Shown here in pieces: positions 59,621 through 64,000 of a stretch of 64,000 nucleotides of DNA (the stretch's first letter is position 1; every line of letters starts with the position of its first letter). Made by a program: the position numbers and the translations under genes. The stretch covers positions 4,905,501 to 4,969,500 of the forward strand of contig NZ_CP107921.1 of NCBI RefSeq assembly GCF_036014215.1, read 5' to 3'. The stretch comes from Streptomyces sp. NBC_00440 (GTDB lineage: Bacteria; Actinomycetota; Actinomycetes; Streptomycetales; Streptomycetaceae). The notes beneath the pieces were generated by a model that was not told the DNA's origin, did no database searches, and saw only the letters and a program-made list of their open reading frames with translations.

Positions 59621-60840
59621 AGGTGGCCCGCGGGCTGTCCGATCAGCATCGTCGGCGCGCCTGCGACGCGGGTGAGGATCACGGTGGCCGCGTTCGGCCC
59701 CTGCGGCTTGACCCTGCGTCGTACCTCTTCCGGTTCGACTGCCGAGCCGCGCTTCTTGACGGTGAGGTTGCCGACTTCCCGCTCGCGCAGCAGGGCCTTC
59801 AGCTTTTTCAGGCCGAAGGGGAGTTCGTCCGTGATCTCGTAGGCCGTCGCATACGGGGTGGGGCGCAGCTCGTCCGCCGTGACGTAGGCGATGGTCTCGT
59901 CGATCAGCCCGCCGCCGAGTTCCTCGGCGACCTCGGCGACGAGATGGGCGCGGATGACGGCGCCGTCCGGTTCGTACAGATACCGGCCCAGTGTGCGGAC
60001 CGCGGGGTCGGGGAGTCCGCGGCCCGTGAGGGTGGCCCCGGAAGGGAGCAGTGTGGCGCGGCGCAGCCCCGGATCCGTGCCGAACCAGAGCACCGCTTCC
60101 TTGACGTCACCGCCGTCGGAGATCCACTCGGCCTCGGCGCTGCCGGGGATCATCTCGTGCGGGATACCCGGAGCGATCTTGATGGCTCCCGCTGCTCCCG
60201 CTGCTCCCGCTGCTCCCCGGGGTGACGGGCCGGACTCCGGGCGGTCGGCCACCGCACCGGTAGCCCAGGACAGCGGCGGTGAGTACGCCTCGGGGTTGAA
60301 GATCCGACCGCGACCGCCACGCCGTGCCGGGTCGACGAAGACCGCGTCGTACGGGTCCGTGCAGACCTCCGCCACATCCGCGCACCGCACCTCGATCAGG
60401 CTGCTCAGCCCGAGGGCGCCGGCGTTGGCCCGTACGACTTCGGCTGTCAGCGGATCGCGGTCGACCGCCAGTACGGAGATCCCGGCGCGGGCGAGCGCCA
60501 GGGCGTCCCCGCCGACGCCGCAGCACAGGTCGGCGACGCTGCGTACCCCCAGCTCGGCGAAGCGGCGGGCGCGGTGATCAGCGACGGATTTACGGGTGGA
60601 CTGCTCGACGCCGTTGGGTGTGAAGAACATCCGGTACGCGTCGTCCGCGCCGAATTTCGGCACCGCTCGCTGCCGCAGCCGAGCCTGGGCGAGGGCGGCG
60701 GATACCAGTTCGGTGGGATACGAGCGGCGCAACCGGGTGGCGACGGCCAGTTCCTGTGCGGGGTCGTACTCCCGCAGGGATGCGAGCAGGGCGGCGCCCT
60801 CATCGGTGAACAGTGCGGTGAAGGCGTCGAGATCGGTCAC
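59608..60840 (-). CDS. Class I SAM-dependent methyltransferase with THUMP-like C-terminal domain
   Basis: A 410-residue protein. The SAM loop is [19 protein letters not shown] (about 102-120), with acidic VLAVDRDPL and the downstream [14 protein letters not shown] that resembles an N6-adenine/tRNA-type active-site strand. The C-terminal about 130 residues match the THUMP-like RNA-binding domain arrangement ([26 protein letters not shown]). An Ala/Gly repeat GAAGAAGAAGA lies near residue 215. An RNA substrate is likely. It is divergent from groES with tandem CIRCE sites between. Confidence 0.85.
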   Translation of the reverse strand: MTDLDAFTALFTDEGAALLASLREYDPAQELAVATRLRRSYPTELVSAALAQARLRQRAVPKFGADDAYRMFFTPNGVEQSTRKSVADHRARRFAELGVRSVADLCCGVGGDALALARAGISVLAVDRDPLTAEVVRANAGALGLSSLIEVRCADVAEVCTDPYDAVFVDPARRGGRGRIFNPEAYSPPLSWATGAVADRPESGPSPRGAAGAAGAAGAIKIAPGIPHEMIPGSAEAEWISDGGDVKEAVLWFGTDPGLRRATLLPSGATLTGRGLPDPAVRTLGRYLYEPDGAVIRAHLVAEVAEELGGGLIDETIAYVTADELRPTPYATAYEITDELPFGLKKLKALLREREVGNLTVKKRGSAVEPEEVRRRVKPQGPNAATVILTRVAGAPTMLIGQPAGHLSSP

Positions 60841-60991
60841 CCGTCCATTGTGGGTGATCGGCTGCGAGCGCTCCCCCTTGCGGGTTTCGACTGTGTCCGT
60901 CAGTCCGTCCCGGAGGGGGAGGGGCGGGTACGCGGCGGGGAGGGGCGGATACGCGGGGAGGCGCGGGAGGAAGGCGACATGGCCCGGCAGA

Positions 60992-61018
60992 TTGGCACTC
61001 CGCTTGACCGAGTGCTAA
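60992..61018. promoter_or_regulatory. CIRCE operator 1 (HrcA site)
   Basis: TTGGCACTC, nine bases, GAGTGCTAA: one base from the CIRCE consensus TTAGCACTC-N9-GAGTGCTAA. It overlaps the -35 of the groES promoter, so HrcA binding would block RNA polymerase. Confidence 0.92.
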
Positions 61019-61033
61019 CTGCCGTCCTAGTCT
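61004..61033 (+). promoter_or_regulatory. groES-groEL1 promoter
   Basis: TTGACC (61004-61009), an 18-base spacer and TAGTCT (61028-61033). The -35 lies within CIRCE 1, and CIRCE 2 begins six bases after the -10, so the promoter is bracketed by HrcA sites. Confidence 0.85.
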
Positions 61034-61038
61034 CAGTT

Positions 61039-61065
61039 CTGGCACTCCCCACGGGAGAGTGCCAA
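61039..61065. promoter_or_regulatory. CIRCE operator 2 (HrcA site)
   Basis: CTGGCACTC, nine bases, GAGTGCCAA: two to three bases from consensus. It covers the likely transcription start. Tandem CIRCE sites are expected for tight heat-shock repression of groES. Confidence 0.85.
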
Positions 61066-61164
61066 ATATGGCGACGGGCCGGTCCGGCACCCGCGACGAC
61101 GGATCCAACCGGTCGCCACTCAGACAGTTCACCCCGTGAGATCTCCGAAGGGGGAGACCGGATC

Positions 61165-61473
61165 GTGTCGACAACCAGCTCCAAGGTTGCCATTAAGCCG
61201 CTCGAGGACCGCATTGTGGTCCAGCCGCTCGACGCCGAGCAGACCACGGCCTCCGGCCTGGTCATTCCGGACACCGCCAAGGAGAAGCCCCAGGAGGGCG
61301 TCGTCCTGGCCGTGGGCCCGGGCCGCTTCGAGAACGGCGAGCGTCTTCCGCTTGACGTCAAGGCCGGCGATGTCGTGCTGTACAGCAAGTACGGCGGCAC
61401 CGAGGTGAAGTACAACGGCGAGGAGTACCTCGTCCTCTCGGCTCGCGACGTTCTCGCGATCGTCGAGAAGTAA
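61165..61473 (+). CDS. groES: GroES co-chaperonin
   Basis: A 102-residue 10-kDa co-chaperonin. [20 protein letters not shown] and [15 protein letters not shown] (mobile loop) and [20 protein letters not shown] are canonical. The GTG at 61165 follows GAAGGGGGAG and gives the expected short N-terminus. It is controlled by the two CIRCE sites and is 126 bases upstream of groEL. Confidence 0.96.
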   Translation: MSTTSSKVAIKPLEDRIVVQPLDAEQTTASGLVIPDTAKEKPQEGVVLAVGPGRFENGERLPLDVKAGDVVLYSKYGGTEVKYNGEEYLVLSARDVLAIVEK

Positions 61474-61590
61474 TTCACCGACGTATTTCTTGATCTGCGC
61501 CCCTGGCCCCGCATCTTCTGTGTTCGCACACGTGTGTTCGCACAATGAGTGACGGGCACTGGGGGCGCAGTTCGTTTTTGAGAGGACTGA

Positions 61591-63222
<1,632 letters not shown>

Positions 63223-63242
63223 GGCTGACACGACGCACGCCT

Positions 63243-63283
63243 GAGGCCCGGCACCCCTTCACTTGGAAGGGGTGCCGGGCCTC
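63243..63283. terminator. Strong hairpin after groEL1
   Basis: GAGGCCCGGCACCCCTT pairs perfectly with AAGGGGTGCCGGGCCTC around CACTTGG, then GGTGTTT. It lies between convergent groEL1 and the dehydrogenase, so it may serve both strands. Confidence 0.9.
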
Positions 63284-63334
63284 GGTGTTTACGGGGGGCG
63301 GGAGCCGGGAGCCGGGGGCCGTGACCGGGTCCGG

Positions 63335-64000
63335 TCAGGCCGAGTGCGTCAGGTCCGACGGAAGCACGGGATCCGCGAACTCCTGCCCCGACGTGTACCG
63401 TTCGAGCTCGTCCAGAGCCTGGTCCGCCATCCGGTGCAGCTCGCCGCCGAGCGACCCGGCGATGTGCGGGGTCAGCAGAACGTTCGGCAGGTCGTAGAGC
63501 GGTGACTCCGCGTACGGGGTCTCAGGCTCCGTCACATCGAGCACCGCGTGCAGCCGCCCGCCCACCAGTTCCGGAACCAGCGCGTCCTCGTCGATCAGCG
63601 AACCGCGGGCCGTGTTGATCAGCGTCGCCCCGTCCGGCATCGCGGCCAGCTGGCGGGCCCCGATCATGTGCCGGGTGGCGGGAAGCTGCGGGGCGTGCAC
63701 GCTGACGATGTCGCTGTGGGCGCACAGTTCGTCCAGCGGCACCGGCTCCACACCGAGCGCGGCGGCTTCTGCCGTATCGACGTACGGGTCGTACAGCAGG
63801 ACCCGCAGATCGAAGGGGCGCAGCAGTTCGATCACCCGTCGGCCGATCCGGGAGGCGCCGATGATGCCGACGGTGCGCCGGTAGTTGCCCGCGCCGTCCA
63901 GCTCGTCCCGCCAGTCGTGGTCGCCGCGCATCGCGCGGTACCGGTAGGCGGACTGCAGGACACGCTTGTTGGCGAGCAGGATCGTGGCGAGGGTGTACTC
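63335..64000 (-). CDS. D-isomer-specific 2-hydroxyacid dehydrogenase (5' end outside window)
   Basis: The visible 221 residues are the C-terminal two-thirds of a hydroxyacid dehydrogenase. The frame is open to the window edge (ANKRVLQSAYRYRAMRGDHD), so the gene is incomplete, and the ATG at 63931 is internal. The NAD fold is VGIIGASRIGRRVIELLRPF, followed by the catalytic-site regions NTARGSLIDEDAL (Arg), DVTEPETPYAESPL (Glu) and LTPHIAGSLGGEL (His). The oxidised substrate cannot be inferred. Convergent with groEL1. Confidence 0.88.
   Translation of the reverse strand, partial: EYTLATILLANKRVLQSAYRYRAMRGDHDWRDELDGAGNYRRTVGIIGASRIGRRVIELLRPFDLRVLLYDPYVDTAEAAALGVEPVPLDELCAHSDIVSVHAPQLPATRHMIGARQLAAMPDGATLINTARGSLIDEDALVPELVGGRLHAVLDVTEPETPYAESPLYDLPNVLLTPHIAGSLGGELHRMADQALDELERYTSGQEFADPVLPSDLTHSA

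Overview
The window is a 64 kb stretch of a Streptomyces-type chromosome. The evidence is very high GC with strongly GC-biased third codon positions, many GTG starts, actinomycete gene order around the ribosomal-protein operons, C+ (zinc ribbon) forms of S14 and L36, a CIRCE-controlled groES with a His-rich GroEL, and HrdB-like promoters of the TTGACN-N17/18-TANNNT type.

Layout. (1) 0-5.3 kb, minus strand: an accessory-looking signalling cluster of a Crp/Fnr regulator, a class III nucleotide-cyclase-like protein, a large P-loop/helical-repeat protein and an SPFH-like coiled-coil protein. The cyclase C-terminus and the P-loop protein N-terminus carry almost the same 26-residue Gly-rich motif, which resembles the paired amyloid-type signalling motifs of bacterial NLR/effector systems. 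A Crp-type operator lies just upstream of the cyclase gene. This is the best candidate here for an undescribed system. (2) 5.4-10.1 kb: rpsL-rpsG-fusA-tuf with its own promoter and a strong terminator. (3) 10.2-15.6 kb: an accessory gap with a secreted PIG-L deacetylase, a decayed galactose-oxidase-like pseudogene, gdhA and a remnant ORF. (4) 16.1-25.8 kb: the S10 and spc operons (rpsJ to rplO). (5) 26.0-33.5 kb: secY-adk-map, infA-rpmJ-rpsM-rpsK-rpoA-rplQ, truA. (6) 33.6-37.1 kb: a polyprenol-phosphate mannosyltransferase, a membrane-anchored protein and an ABC-F ATPase. (7) 37.3-47.8 kb: rplM-rpsI, glmM, DUF389, coaA, glmS, acpS, nnrD, alr, i.e. peptidoglycan precursor and cofactor supply. 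(8) 47.9-54.0 kb: an alpha/beta hydrolase and the t6A tRNA-modification genes tsaE, tsaB, rimI, tsaD, interrupted by a palindrome-controlled small ORF and a YkuD-like protein lacking the catalytic Cys. (9) 54-60.9 kb: a DUF222-HNH protein, a nucleotidyltransferase, a secreted peptidase, a small metal-ligand-rich membrane protein and a methyltransferase. (10) 61-63.3 kb: groES-groEL1 with tandem CIRCE sites. The window ends inside a hydroxyacid dehydrogenase gene.

How it works together: most of the window is the translation/secretion/RNA-polymerase core, punctuated by hairpins between operons. A 20-nt hairpin element is repeated in the leaders of rpsL and rpsJ, which suggests common control of two ribosomal operons. 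From about 40 to 60 kb the spacers and protein linkers are unusually rich in short tandem repeats, several of which disturb start-site choice or lengthen linkers.
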